From Segatella paludivivens DSM 17968 = JCM 13650 (lineage in GTDB: Bacteria; Bacteroidota; Bacteroidia; Bacteroidales; Bacteroidaceae): 64,000 nucleotides of DNA. The stretch spans positions 1,430-65,429 of the forward strand of contig NZ_KB890685.1 of assembly GCF_000373185.1 (NCBI RefSeq). The letters run 5' to 3'. The notes below the pieces were generated by a model. That model did no database searches and was not told where the DNA came from. It saw nothing but the letters and a program-made list of their open reading frames with translations. The position numbers were made by a program, and so were the translations under genes. This document shows, piece after piece, positions 18,169 to 27,095 of the stretch (its first letter is position 1; every line of letters begins with the position of its first letter).

Positions 18169-19638
18169 TTAGAAGATACCCAATCTCCCAAATATGATTA
18201 ATGTTCCTAAACCAAGAACCAAGGTGACGATACCTACTGATAGTCCAACTTTTACCATATCGTTTTGCTTAATCAAACCTGTGGAGAATGCAATAGCGTT
18301 TGGAGGTGTACTTATTGGTAAACACATCGCAGCGCTTGCTGCAATAGCGATACCTACAAGAACGGTTACTGTTCCGCCGATAGATCCAAGACTGTTACCC
18401 ATTCCTTTACAAACGACCGCCAAGATAGGGAGCAAAAGTGCAGCAGTTGCCGTGTTGCTGATGAAGTTGCTCAGACCATAGCATATCAGACAAGCTGTGA
18501 TGAGGATAACAAACGGATTCCATTGACCGAAAGGAATACTGTTTATTGCATTCTCTGCAAGTCCTGTTCCATTCATAGCCATACCTAAGGCGAAACCTCC
18601 TGCAACCATCCATATTACCGACCAGTCTATATCTTGTAAGTCTTTTGCTGTGATAACACCTGTCAGAGCAAATACAGCTATAGGTAACATTGAGGCGGTA
18701 TTTGCGTTTATTCCGAAAAGTTCTTTGCCAAAAATCCACAGAAATAATGTTGACATGATTGTAATCGCCACAACTACAGTGCGCCAGTTGTGTGATACTT
18801 CACCGTTTATTTTAAGTTCAATAGTCCTCTGTGTGAAAGGGAAAAAATAAAGAATCAATCTCCATGCAATTATGATAAGTATAATTACTAATGGAATCAT
18901 TACAATCATCCATTGAGTGAATGTAATACCAAGGTTTATACCAGTAGGGTCATTTAGATATTTTAGTGCGAATAAATTAGGAGGGGTTCCGATCGGGGTT
19001 CCCATACCACCAAGGTTAGCACCTATAGGAATAGCCATGGTCAACGCCATACGCCCTTTACCGTTTTCGGGTAAAGCCTTAAATACAGGAGTAAGGAATG
19101 TAAGCATCATCGCTGCTGTAGCCGTGTTTGAAATAAACATAGAGAAGATGCCCGTTATGAGCAGAAAACCTAATAAAACGTTTTCGCTTTTTTTACCGAA
19201 CGGCTTCATAAGAGTTCTTGCCATCAGTACGTCAAGTCCACTTTTAGTAGCGGCAATAGCTATGATAAATCCACCAAGAAACAGGATTATTGTTGGGTCA
19301 GCAAAACATGCCATGACACCAACATGATCAAGAAGTTTGCCATATTGCCCTTCTGTTCCCTGAAGAAAAGAGAACGAGGAGTCGCTGACACAGAACAGTA
19401 GTACGAAGATTATTGTAACGGATGTTGCCCAAGCCGGTATGGCTTCGGTAATCCATAAAAGCACAGCCATTAAAAATATGGCGATGACACGCTGTTGCAC
19501 GATAGTCAAACCATCAATGCCGAACATGTAAATAGGGAGATTCCAAACTATTAATGTAATAAGCATAGTAATAGCAAACATCAGGAATTTCTTTTTGTTA
19601 AAATCTCCCGATAAAACTTTTTTTAATGAATCTTGCAT
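18169..19638 (-). CDS. SLC13/DASS-family anion:sodium symporter
   Basis: The ATG at 19638 (MQDSLKKVLSG) gives 489 residues and was preferred to an upstream ATG at 19680. The protein is highly hydrophobic, with about a dozen membrane spans. Both hallmark motifs of the divalent-anion:sodium symporters are present: FISNTATAAMM in the first half and NFISNTATAALLLP in the second, which form the sodium and substrate sites. GTPIGTPPN and ISTPPNAIAFSTG lie next to them. Likely substrates are C4- or C6-dicarboxylates or sulfate; the sequence alone does not decide. It is divergent from the cobalamin operon and convergent with the barrel gene. Confidence 0.88.
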   Translation of the reverse strand: MQDSLKKVLSGDFNKKKFLMFAITMLITLIVWNLPIYMFGIDGLTIVQQRVIAIFLMAVLLWITEAIPAWATSVTIIFVLLFCVSDSSFSFLQGTEGQYGKLLDHVGVMACFADPTIILFLGGFIIAIAATKSGLDVLMARTLMKPFGKKSENVLLGFLLITGIFSMFISNTATAAMMLTFLTPVFKALPENGKGRMALTMAIPIGANLGGMGTPIGTPPNLFALKYLNDPTGINLGITFTQWMIVMIPLVIILIIIAWRLILYFFPFTQRTIELKINGEVSHNWRTVVVAITIMSTLFLWIFGKELFGINANTASMLPIAVFALTGVITAKDLQDIDWSVIWMVAGGFALGMAMNGTGLAENAINSIPFGQWNPFVILITACLICYGLSNFISNTATAALLLPILAVVCKGMGNSLGSIGGTVTVLVGIAIAASAAMCLPISTPPNAIAFSTGLIKQNDMVKVGLSVGIVTLVLGLGTLIIFGRLGIF

Positions 19639-19784
19639 AATATATGTTTTTATGGTTAAAGCGATGTTAGACATTGGCAAATATACAATTTAAATATATT
19701 GGCATCAAGTGAAATAACTGTTTTTTTAATTAAAAAGTTTCTTTTGCTTGCATATCTCATCGTTTTATAGTAAATTCGCCAACG

Positions 19785-19940
19785 CAAATGGTTCAAAAGA
19801 ATGATTAAAAGGGAATAAGGTGAAAATCCTTAACAGTCCCGCTGCTGTAAGCGACGTTGATGAATAAGCTTATGCCACTGGTTTCATACCGGGAAGGTGC
19901 TTGTTTTAAGTCGTGTAGTCAGAAGACCTGCCTTTGTAAT
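19785..19940 (+). ncRNA. cobalamin riboswitch
   Basis: The conserved core is easy to follow: AAAAGGGAATAAGGTGAAAA at about 19806, ACAGTCCCGCTGCTGTAAGC around 19833-19852, the B12 box GCCACTGG...CCGGGAAGG at 19874-19896, and AGTCAGAAGACCTGCC at 19917-19932. It lies directly before a BtuB-like receptor and a corrinoid transport operon. The distance from the end of the core to the ATG at 19968 is about 35 nt, with a GAGGAAG purine stretch just before the start. This would fit control of translation initiation. An in-frame ATG at 19857 lies inside the aptamer and was rejected as a start. Confidence 0.95.
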
Positions 19941-19967
19941 TTAATATTTTCCAATTCTCGAGGAAGA

Positions 19968-21938
19968 ATGAGAAAGATCTTATTGTGTATTATATTATGT
20001 TTGACTTATGACAGTTCTGTCATGGCTCAAAGTGACTCTATATTACTTGATGATGTAGAGGTTATAGCTAGTGCCCATAAAAGTAGTGTGCTTTCAACGG
20101 CTCCTGTGCAATACCTTGGAAGCAATGACTTATTGAAGTTCGGTGTTACAGATATTTCAGATGCTCTTCATCGTCTTGCTGGTATTAATATTCTTGATTA
20201 TGGAGGTACGGGAGGGATGAAAACTGTTTCTGTGAGGGGATTGGGAAGTCAGCATACCGGTGTTTCTTATGACGGTATTACATTGAGTGAATGTCAGAAT
20301 GGTGAAATAGATTTATCCCGTTACACATTGAATAATGTAGGGGGCGTGAGTCTTGCAATCGGTGACAATGATGATATCTTTATTCCTGCTCGTCAAGCTG
20401 CTTATCCGGCAGTTCTTTCTATAGAAACTCTTAAAACGTTACCGTTGGATTATCGTGCTCACTTGCTTACTGAAATAAAAACAGGTTCGTTTGGATTGTT
20501 TAATCCTTTTGTGAAATATACTCAAAGATATAGTAATTCTTTCGTCGCGAGTGTTTCTTCTGAATATACTCATGCAGATAATAACTTCCCCTTTACGCTT
20601 AAAAATATAAGTCTGATTACTCACGAGAAACGTACCCATAACAAGATGGATAGTTATCATGGAGAGGTAGACTTGAGGTGGAGTATCAATAGATTGTCTA
20701 ACCTATGGACAAAAGTATATTATTACGATAACAACAGACTATTGCCGGGACAGGTAGTTTATTATACGAATATCAGTGGTCAGAGCTTGCATGATAAAAA
20801 TGCTTTTTTGCAGACACTGTTCACAACACGAAGTAATAATGGAAACCTTAGTTTAAAGGTAAATGCTAAAGTTAACTGGGCTGCTTCTATCTATAAAGAT
20901 GCTGTTTACCCCGGTGGAATTAAGGATGCAAGCTATTGGCAACGTGAATATTATACCAGTGCTAGTCTATTGTATACACCAGTGGAGCATATAGCTTTTG
21001 ACTATTCTTTGGATTACGCATATAATAATCTTAATAGCAGTCTTGCTACAGATACACGACCATATCGTAATACAATCTTGCAGAGTCTCACTGCAAAATA
21101 TTCAGTGAACAGATTTACTGCTGTTGCACGTATTCTTCATTCAGTCTACCTCAATGGTGAAAAGGATGGTGAGGGTAGTAAGGATATGAGAAGATTGTCA
21201 CCGAGTTTCTCACTTGCATATAAATTACTTGAAAATCAAGATTTGTTTGTAAGAGCTTCTTACAAGAGCATTTTCAGAGCTCCAACGTTTACGGAGAGTT
21301 ACTATTACTTATATGGAAGTAGAGATCTCAAACCTGAAATAACAACTCAATTTAATGTGGGTATTACGTGGAAACAAAATCTATCAAATAGAATGGACTT
21401 TGCTGCAACACTTGATGCATATATTAATAATGTGAAGGATAAAATTGTAGCCGTACCTTATAATATGTTTGTATGGACTCATATTAACGTAGGGAAGGTT
21501 CTTGTACATGGAATTGATGCATCTCTTATAGCTTCCTATCATTTTGATTCGCAACAGACTCTTTCGTTGTCTGGAAATTATACGTATAACAAATGCGAAA
21601 ACCGAACAATGAAGACTTCTGAATATTATCGTAATCAGTTAGCTTATATGCCTGTTCATTCAGGAAGTGCATCGTTGAGTTATGAGAATCCTTGGGTTAA
21701 CATGAGCATTCATGGAACAGGAATGAGCATGCGTTGGGCAAATAATGAACATTATGAAGGATGTAATATTCCTGGATATCTGGAGGCAGGAATTTCTATA
21801 TACAAAACAATTGATATAGGAGGAAAACTTACTTTGCGTGGTGATATTCTGAATATATTTAATAAACAATATAACATCATTTATATGTATCCAATGCCTG
21901 GAAGAAGTTTCACAATGTCGGCTACATATAGTTTTTAA
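19968..21938 (+). CDS. btuB: BtuB-like TonB-dependent corrinoid receptor
   Basis: The ATG at 19968 gives 656 residues with a signal peptide (MRKILLCIILCLTYDSSVMAQ). It is followed by a TonB-box-like LLDDVEVIAS, a plug (VTDISDALHRLAGINI, MKTVSVRGLGSQHTGVSYDG) and a 22-strand-type barrel ending in an aromatic residue (SATYSF). The gene is controlled by the cobalamin riboswitch and followed by btuG-, btuF- and btuC-like genes. This makes it the outer-membrane entry gate for corrinoids. Bacteroidetes often carry several BtuB variants of different specificity, so the precise corrinoid cannot be named. Confidence 0.9.
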   Translation: MRKILLCIILCLTYDSSVMAQSDSILLDDVEVIASAHKSSVLSTAPVQYLGSNDLLKFGVTDISDALHRLAGINILDYGGTGGMKTVSVRGLGSQHTGVSYDGITLSECQNGEIDLSRYTLNNVGGVSLAIGDNDDIFIPARQAAYPAVLSIETLKTLPLDYRAHLLTEIKTGSFGLFNPFVKYTQRYSNSFVASVSSEYTHADNNFPFTLKNISLITHEKRTHNKMDSYHGEVDLRWSINRLSNLWTKVYYYDNNRLLPGQVVYYTNISGQSLHDKNAFLQTLFTTRSNNGNLSLKVNAKVNWAASIYKDAVYPGGIKDASYWQREYYTSASLLYTPVEHIAFDYSLDYAYNNLNSSLATDTRPYRNTILQSLTAKYSVNRFTAVARILHSVYLNGEKDGEGSKDMRRLSPSFSLAYKLLENQDLFVRASYKSIFRAPTFTESYYYLYGSRDLKPEITTQFNVGITWKQNLSNRMDFAATLDAYINNVKDKIVAVPYNMFVWTHINVGKVLVHGIDASLIASYHFDSQQTLSLSGNYTYNKCENRTMKTSEYYRNQLAYMPVHSGSASLSYENPWVNMSIHGTGMSMRWANNEHYEGCNIPGYLEAGISIYKTIDIGGKLTLRGDILNIFNKQYNIIYMYPMPGRSFTMSATYSF

Positions 21939-21961
21939 GTATAATAATTAATAAAATAAAG

Positions 21962-23077
21962 ATGAATAAAAGATTTTTAAATGTTTTGTTACTTGCCATA
22001 GCTGTTATTGGTTTGGCATCTTGTGGAGACGATGATAAGTATCAGGGTGAAGGGTTAAAAACTGTCAGCAATGGTGCTTGTGTTGTCGGTTACGGTACAA
22101 GTTCTATTCCTGGTAATCTTTCGTATATTGATTATACCAGTGGAGAGTCAACAACAAATGTATTTGCAAAAGCAAATGGTAGTTCTCTTGGAACAGGAGC
22201 CAATGATGGACTAGTTTATGGCAGCAAAATGTATATCGTAGTTGATGGTTCTGCAACAATAGAAGTTGTGGATAGAAATACGATGAAGAGTATTAAGCAG
22301 ATTAAAACGACAGATTTACTAGGTACAAGTTTAGGTACAAATCCTCGTCATATCATAGCAGGAAACGGAAAAATTTACTTCACTACTTATCATGGTATTG
22401 TTGCAGCAGTAGATACAGCGTCATACGCACTTACAAATAAATACACTGTTGGCTCTTATCCAGAAGGTTTGGTAGGCGTAGGCAATTATATTTATGTAGC
22501 CAATTCTGATTATGGTATGGGCAAGGGTTCTATTTCTGCAATCAATCTAACGGATGGTAGTGTTGAGACTGAGACTATTTCTGGTGTAGTTAATCCAGTT
22601 AAGTTGTTTTATGCAAACAACAGTTTGTATGTATTGGATAATGGTTCTTATGATGCAAGCTATAACCAAGTTGGAGCTGGCTTGAAACAGATTATTGGTA
22701 CATCATCAACAACTTTGTTTAACGCAACGATAGCCGATTTGTATCAAGGTAATTTCTATTTTGTGAATGCTGCTTATGGTGCTAAAGATGATAAAGGTAA
22801 TGCTCTTGTTACTTATGGTATCTATACGCTTACAACTGGAACAAAAACTGCTTTTGCAGGATCCGTAGACAGTCCTGCACAGATAGCTGTTGACCCAATA
22901 AATGGTCGCGTGTTTATTGCCTCAAACAGCATGAATGCTGATAATTCTTATCCTGATTATAATAAAAATGGATACGTAAGAGAGTTTACTTCTATGGGAA
23001 CAAAAGTTAAAGATTATGTTTGTGGCTCAAGTCCATCAGCAATATTCTTCAACTATGGTTATGAAAAAGTAAATTAA
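21962..23077 (+). CDS. btuG: BtuG-like surface corrinoid-binding lipoprotein (DUF5074/YncE beta-propeller)
   Basis: The 371-residue product has the lipobox GLASC (Cys21) followed directly by GDDDK. An acidic stretch after the lipid-bearing cysteine is the known signal for export to the cell surface in Bacteroidetes. The rest is made of repeated blade-like segments (for example NPRHIIAGNGKIYFTTYHG, VGSYPEGLVGVGNYIYVANS, SPAQIAVDPINGRVFIAS), as in seven-bladed propellers of the YncE/DUF5074 group. BtuG of Bacteroides binds cobalamin very tightly and lids the BtuB barrel. The position between btuB and btuF under the riboswitch supports that role. The stop overlaps the next start (TAATG). Confidence 0.87.
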   Translation: MNKRFLNVLLLAIAVIGLASCGDDDKYQGEGLKTVSNGACVVGYGTSSIPGNLSYIDYTSGESTTNVFAKANGSSLGTGANDGLVYGSKMYIVVDGSATIEVVDRNTMKSIKQIKTTDLLGTSLGTNPRHIIAGNGKIYFTTYHGIVAAVDTASYALTNKYTVGSYPEGLVGVGNYIYVANSDYGMGKGSISAINLTDGSVETETISGVVNPVKLFYANNSLYVLDNGSYDASYNQVGAGLKQIIGTSSTTLFNATIADLYQGNFYFVNAAYGAKDDKGNALVTYGIYTLTTGTKTAFAGSVDSPAQIAVDPINGRVFIASNSMNADNSYPDYNKNGYVREFTSMGTKVKDYVCGSSPSAIFFNYGYEKVN

Positions 23078-24213
23078 TGAAGAAATATATATTAATATTT
23101 ATTTCATTTCTAGTATGTGCCTTCTCCTCATGCAATAGTGGTAAAACAGACCACTTTGCAAAGGGAGGAGATACATTACATTTCAAGTATGCCAGAAATA
23201 TAGAGGCTGTAAAATATGATGGATATAGTGTTGTAAAACTTAAAGATCCATGGAAACCTTCTCGTATATTGCATACTTATGTGCTTGCTGAAAATAAAGC
23301 ATTGGCTTCTGCTGCTGTTAAAGGTTTGAAATCAGAAGGTGCTTCTGTTGTGAATATACCTGTTAAGCGTAGTGTTATTTTTTCAACTGTACATTGTGCT
23401 CTTCTCTACGACTTGAATTGCGAGAAGTCAATAACTGGAGTCTGTGATCTTAAATACATTAATATTCCTGATGTTCACAAACGAATAGGTAAAGATATCG
23501 CTGATTGTGGAAACGGTATGAGTGCTGATGTAGAGAAAGTTATAGACAGTAAACCGCAGGCTATTATCATATCTCCGTTTGAAAATAGTGGTGGTTACGG
23601 TAAACTTGAGGATATAAATATCCCAATTGTTGAGGCTGCTGACTATATGGAACCCACAGCATTGGGTAGGGCAGAGTGGATGATATTCTATGGTATGCTG
23701 TATGGTAAGGAAAAAGAAGCTACAAATTTATTTAGGTCAATAGACAATAATTATAAGGCTTTAAAGGCAGAGGCAATAAAATCAAGGATCAGACGTTCTG
23801 TTATTACGGAACTTAAAACAGGTAGTGTGTGGTATGTTCCTGGAGGAAAGAGTACCATAGCCCAGATGATTACTGATGCAAACGGCAAGTATGTATATGC
23901 TGCCGATAAGAGTTCTGGTTCTTTGAGTTTGCCTTTTGAAAGGGTAATTGATGAGGCTGGTAATGCTGATGTGTGGATGTACAAATATGATTATCATCCA
24001 TCTACTCTTGGCGAACTAAAGGCCGATTATATCGGATATGGCGAGATGAAGGCTTTTAAAACGAATGAAGTGTACGGTGCTGACTGTACCTTGACGAGAT
24101 ATTATGAGGAAGCTAGTTTTCATCCAGACAGATTATTAAAGGATATGATTATCATACTTCATCCAGATTTAAAACTAGGTATGTTGAGATATTATCATAA
24201 GTTAGGATATTGA
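23077..24213 (+). CDS. btuF: ABC-type cobalamin substrate-binding lipoprotein (BtuF-like)
   Basis: The 378-residue product has a lipoprotein signal with Cys19 (CAFSSC). It belongs to the periplasmic binding proteins of the metal-chelate type (TroA/FecB fold). Visible elements are VYLADVH-like motifs replaced by IGKDIADCGNGMSADVEKVI, then KPQAIIISPFENSGG, and a C-terminal lobe with IDEAGNADVWMYKYD. It would pass corrinoid from the outer-membrane receptor to the permease encoded next. Its start overlaps the btuG stop in TAATG. Siderophore-binding proteins share the fold; the riboswitch and btuG favour corrinoid. Confidence 0.85.
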   Translation: MKKYILIFISFLVCAFSSCNSGKTDHFAKGGDTLHFKYARNIEAVKYDGYSVVKLKDPWKPSRILHTYVLAENKALASAAVKGLKSEGASVVNIPVKRSVIFSTVHCALLYDLNCEKSITGVCDLKYINIPDVHKRIGKDIADCGNGMSADVEKVIDSKPQAIIISPFENSGGYGKLEDINIPIVEAADYMEPTALGRAEWMIFYGMLYGKEKEATNLFRSIDNNYKALKAEAIKSRIRRSVITELKTGSVWYVPGGKSTIAQMITDANGKYVYAADKSSGSLSLPFERVIDEAGNADVWMYKYDYHPSTLGELKADYIGYGEMKAFKTNEVYGADCTLTRYYEEASFHPDRLLKDMIIILHPDLKLGMLRYYHKLGY

Positions 24214-24214
24214 T

Positions 24215-25225
24215 ATGGCAAAAGGTGCAATATACCTTATATGGTTATCTTTGGGCATTGTGTTGATGTTTATAGCTAACATTGTAATAGGATCTGTAAA
24301 AATTCCTATTAAGGCTATTGTTACTATATTGTCAGGAGGTGATTGCTTACGGGAGTCTTGGAAATTTATTGTTTTGCAGTCAAGACTTCCGCAAGCTATA
24401 ACGGCACTTCTTTCTGGAGCTTCTTTGGCTACATGCGGCTTGATGTTGCAGACAACATTCCGTAATCCATTGGCTGGTCCTGATGTCTTTGGTATTAATA
24501 GTGGTGCTGGATTGGGAGTAGCTTTTGTCATGTTGGCTTTTGGTGGCAATATGTCTGCAAGTATGTTCTCTGTTTCAGGATTCATAGCTATATTGTTAGC
24601 AGCTTTCGTAGGAGCAATGATAGTTACGGTTATCGTCTTTGGCTTTTCATCAATGGTTCGCAATAATGTGATGTTGCTTATTATAGGATTGATGATAGGT
24701 TATCTGGCTAATTCTGCAATATCACTTCTTAATTTCTTTGCCACAGAGCAAGGAGTGAAGAGTTATATGGTATGGGGAATGGGAAACTTTGGTGGAGTGA
24801 CAATGGATAATATTCCGTTATTTTCTGTTATAACATTAGTAGGACTTGTTGCCTCGCTGATGATGATAAAACCTCTAAATGCGATGTTGCTAGGGGAACA
24901 ATATGCTGAAAACTTAGGAATAAATGTAAGGCAGACAAGGAATATATTATTGATAATCACTGGTTTGCTGACAGCTATAGTAACTGCTTTTTGCGGACCA
25001 GTTGCTTTTATCGGTTTGGCAGTTCCTCATATAGCGAGACTTCTTTTAAAGACCGATAACCATAGAATGCTTTTGCCAGCAACAATGTTGTGCGGAGCAT
25101 TGATAGCTCTTGTTTGTAATGTGTTGTGCTATTTGCCTTCTAATGGAGGAATGATACCACTTAATGCTGTTACGCCAGTAATGGGTGCTCCTGTGATAAT
25201 ATATGTTATATTAAAGAAACGATAA
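24215..25225 (+). CDS. btuC: FecCD-family ABC permease (BtuC-like)
   Basis: The 336-residue integral membrane protein has about ten spans. The family motifs are LQSRLPQAITALLSGASLA, the LQTTFRNPLAGPDVFGINSGA segment (in pieces: TFRNPLAGPD and FGINSGAGLG) and the cytoplasmic FCGPVAFIGLAVPHIARLL that touches the ATPase. It starts 1 nt after the btuF stop. It is the inner-membrane channel for corrinoid. No ATPase gene (BtuD) follows; an adenosyltransferase gene does, so the energising subunit must be encoded elsewhere. Confidence 0.9.
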   Translation: MAKGAIYLIWLSLGIVLMFIANIVIGSVKIPIKAIVTILSGGDCLRESWKFIVLQSRLPQAITALLSGASLATCGLMLQTTFRNPLAGPDVFGINSGAGLGVAFVMLAFGGNMSASMFSVSGFIAILLAAFVGAMIVTVIVFGFSSMVRNNVMLLIIGLMIGYLANSAISLLNFFATEQGVKSYMVWGMGNFGGVTMDNIPLFSVITLVGLVASLMMIKPLNAMLLGEQYAENLGINVRQTRNILLIITGLLTAIVTAFCGPVAFIGLAVPHIARLLLKTDNHRMLLPATMLCGALIALVCNVLCYLPSNGGMIPLNAVTPVMGAPVIIYVILKKR

Positions 25226-25236
25226 AATTAAATGCG

Positions 25237-25722
25237 ATGAAAATATATACAAAGGCTGGTGACAAAGGATTTACATCATTGAAAGGTGAGGCTCATGTTG
25301 AAAAAGATGATGTAAGAATTGAGGCTAACGGTGCTCTTGATGAATTAAATGCGTCGTTGGGTCTTGTCAAGGTTTATATTGATGATAGTGATTCAAAGCT
25401 GAAAATAGAGTTGTTTCAGAATATTATCATGCGTATAATGGGAGTTGTAGCTGGAGGAAGCATGGATCCAAAATTTGATTTGGATAGTATTACATTACAG
25501 TTGGAGCGTGATATAGATGAAAATAAGAATGATGGTAAATTCTGTTTCGTTACGCCAGGTGAAAACCTCCTCAATGCTTATCTTCATATAACGAGAACAA
25601 AATGTCGTACCGCAGAACGCAGATTGGTAACCATGCGTCGCCATTATGAAATAGCAGATAATATCATGGCTTTCATGAATCGTCTCAGTGACTGGTTGTT
25701 TGTAGAGGCGACAAAAGAATAA
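25237..25722 (+). CDS. PduO-type ATP:cob(I)alamin adenosyltransferase
   Basis: The 161-residue product begins with the family signature MKIYTKAGDKGFTSLKGE and continues with the DVRIEANGALDELNASLG helix. The conserved Arg and Glu residues (LHITRTKCRTAERRL, NRLSDWLFVEA) at the subunit interface bind ATP. It adds the 5'-deoxyadenosyl group to corrinoids after uptake. As the last gene of the riboswitch-controlled operon it links import to cofactor activation. It lies 11 nt after btuC. The loop between the two halves is slightly different from the textbook GTTS motif (GFTS here). Confidence 0.92.
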   Translation: MKIYTKAGDKGFTSLKGEAHVEKDDVRIEANGALDELNASLGLVKVYIDDSDSKLKIELFQNIIMRIMGVVAGGSMDPKFDLDSITLQLERDIDENKNDGKFCFVTPGENLLNAYLHITRTKCRTAERRLVTMRRHYEIADNIMAFMNRLSDWLFVEATKE

Positions 25723-25768
25723 AGATACGTAACGTAGTATTTTTTAGCGCTAATCTATACAAAATAAA

Positions 25769-25801
25769 AAAGGTTGAAAGAATAACTTTCAACCTTTATC
25801 T
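25769..25801 (+). terminator. bidirectional terminator between corrinoid operon and pheS
   Basis: A perfect 12-bp stem (25769-25780 with 25786-25797) has the loop AATAA. On the minus strand it is followed by TTTTTATTTTG, and on the plus strand by ATCTATATATT. It probably ends both convergent units and is strongest for pheS. Confidence 0.85.
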
Positions 25802-25817
25802 ATATATTTATATCTGA

Positions 25818-26858
25818 TTAATTTGCAGACTCAAATTCTTTGAGGAAGCGAGTGTCGTTTTCAGAGAACATACGTAAGTCACTAACTCTGTATTTCAAAT
25901 TTGTTATTCGCTCAACGCCCATACCAAATGCATAACCAGAGTATACCTTGCTATCTATGCCACATGCTTCAAGAACGTTTGGATCTACCATTCCGCAACC
26001 TAGGATTTCAACCCAACCGGTATGCTTGCAGAAACCACAACCTTTACCACCACAAATATGACAAGAAATATCCATTTCGGCACTAGGCTCTGTAAATGGG
26101 AAATAGCTTGGACGAAGGCGGATTTTGGTATCAGGACCAAACATCTCGCGTGCGAAAGTAAGTAATACTTGCTTTAAATCGGTAAAGTTAACATTCTTGT
26201 CAACATAAAGACCTTCAACCTGATGGAAGAAACAATGTGCTCTGGCACTTATAGCTTCGTTACGATATACACGTCCTGGGCATAAAATTCGGAAAGGTGG
26301 CTCGTGTTTTTCCATAAAGTGGCTTTGGTCACCAGATGTGTGTGAACGCAAAAGAATATTCTTTGTCACGTCGTTAGGGTTGCTTTGCTCGATGAAGAAT
26401 GTATCTTGCATATCTCTTGCTGGATGATCAGCTGCGAAGTTAAGCATAGTAAATACATGCTTGTCATCGTCAATTTCAGGACCGTCAGCAAGAACAAATC
26501 CCATACGTTGAAAAATATCTATTATCTCATTTTTTACGATAGACAAAGGATGGCGTGTACCTAATTTAATAGGGTAGGCAGTACGTGTCAAATCAATATC
26601 GTCGCTTTGGCTTTCAGCTTCTGTAAGCTGTTCACGTAGGCTGTTGATTTTTTCCGTTGCAGTCTGCTTAAGTTCGTTAATCTTGACACCAATAGTTTTC
26701 TTTTGTTCAGCGGCGATATCGCGGAAATCAGACATAAGTGCGTTGATTTCTCCTTTTTTGCTTAAATATTTTAGACGAAGCTGTTCCACTTCATCTGCAT
26801 TCTTTGCAGAAAGGCTACTGACTTCATTAAGAAGTGATTCGATTTTCTCTAATAGCAT
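25818..26858 (-). CDS. pheS: phenylalanyl-tRNA synthetase alpha subunit
   Basis: The ATG at 26858 (MLLEKIESLLNEV) gives 346 residues. An upstream in-frame ATG at 26927 was rejected, because it adds a segment with no family counterpart. An N-terminal coiled coil (about 1-90) precedes the class II catalytic core. Motif 2 is RVYRNEAISARAHCFFHQVEG, seen in pieces (RVYRNEAISA, HCFFHQVEG), and motif 3 is FGMGVERI. It charges tRNA-Phe together with PheT, which is not in the window. On the minus strand a TAACTTTG element (26952-26945) lies upstream and probably is the -7 of its promoter. Confidence 0.96.
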   Translation of the reverse strand: MLLEKIESLLNEVSSLSAKNADEVEQLRLKYLSKKGEINALMSDFRDIAAEQKKTIGVKINELKQTATEKINSLREQLTEAESQSDDIDLTRTAYPIKLGTRHPLSIVKNEIIDIFQRMGFVLADGPEIDDDKHVFTMLNFAADHPARDMQDTFFIEQSNPNDVTKNILLRSHTSGDQSHFMEKHEPPFRILCPGRVYRNEAISARAHCFFHQVEGLYVDKNVNFTDLKQVLLTFAREMFGPDTKIRLRPSYFPFTEPSAEMDISCHICGGKGCGFCKHTGWVEILGCGMVDPNVLEACGIDSKVYSGYAFGMGVERITNLKYRVSDLRMFSENDTRFLKEFESAN

Positions 26859-27047
26859 ATTTAAAAACGTTTTTATTCTTTTTGAATGCTTAATCAAATA
26901 TGCCATCCAGATAATTTGGCGTAGCATACATGTTAACTAGTTTGCAAAGTTACGTAATTTTATTGGAAATAGAAAATAGAGAAATAATAAATTTATAAGG
27001 TATCTATATTTTTCTCACACTTTATTGCGCCAATCGAAATAAAGTTG

Positions 27048-27055
27048 TATTTTTG
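27048..27055 (+). promoter_or_regulatory. -7 element before the DUF4348-murB operon
   Basis: TATTTTTG followed by C, with a TTG at 27025-27027 twenty nucleotides upstream. This fits the Bacteroidota promoter pattern with a leader of about 30 nt. Confidence 0.6.
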
Positions 27056-27095
27056 CATGAAAATTTGAGAGTCTTTAGTTAGGAAAAAAGAATTA

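Noticed and set aside
18194-19327. Several plus-strand open frames opposite the anion transporter
   Set aside because: They are antisense shadows of a well-supported membrane protein and show no family resemblance.
19857-19967. Upstream in-frame ATG giving a 37-residue extension of the BtuB-like receptor
   Set aside because: It lies inside the conserved cobalamin aptamer and would displace the signal peptide.
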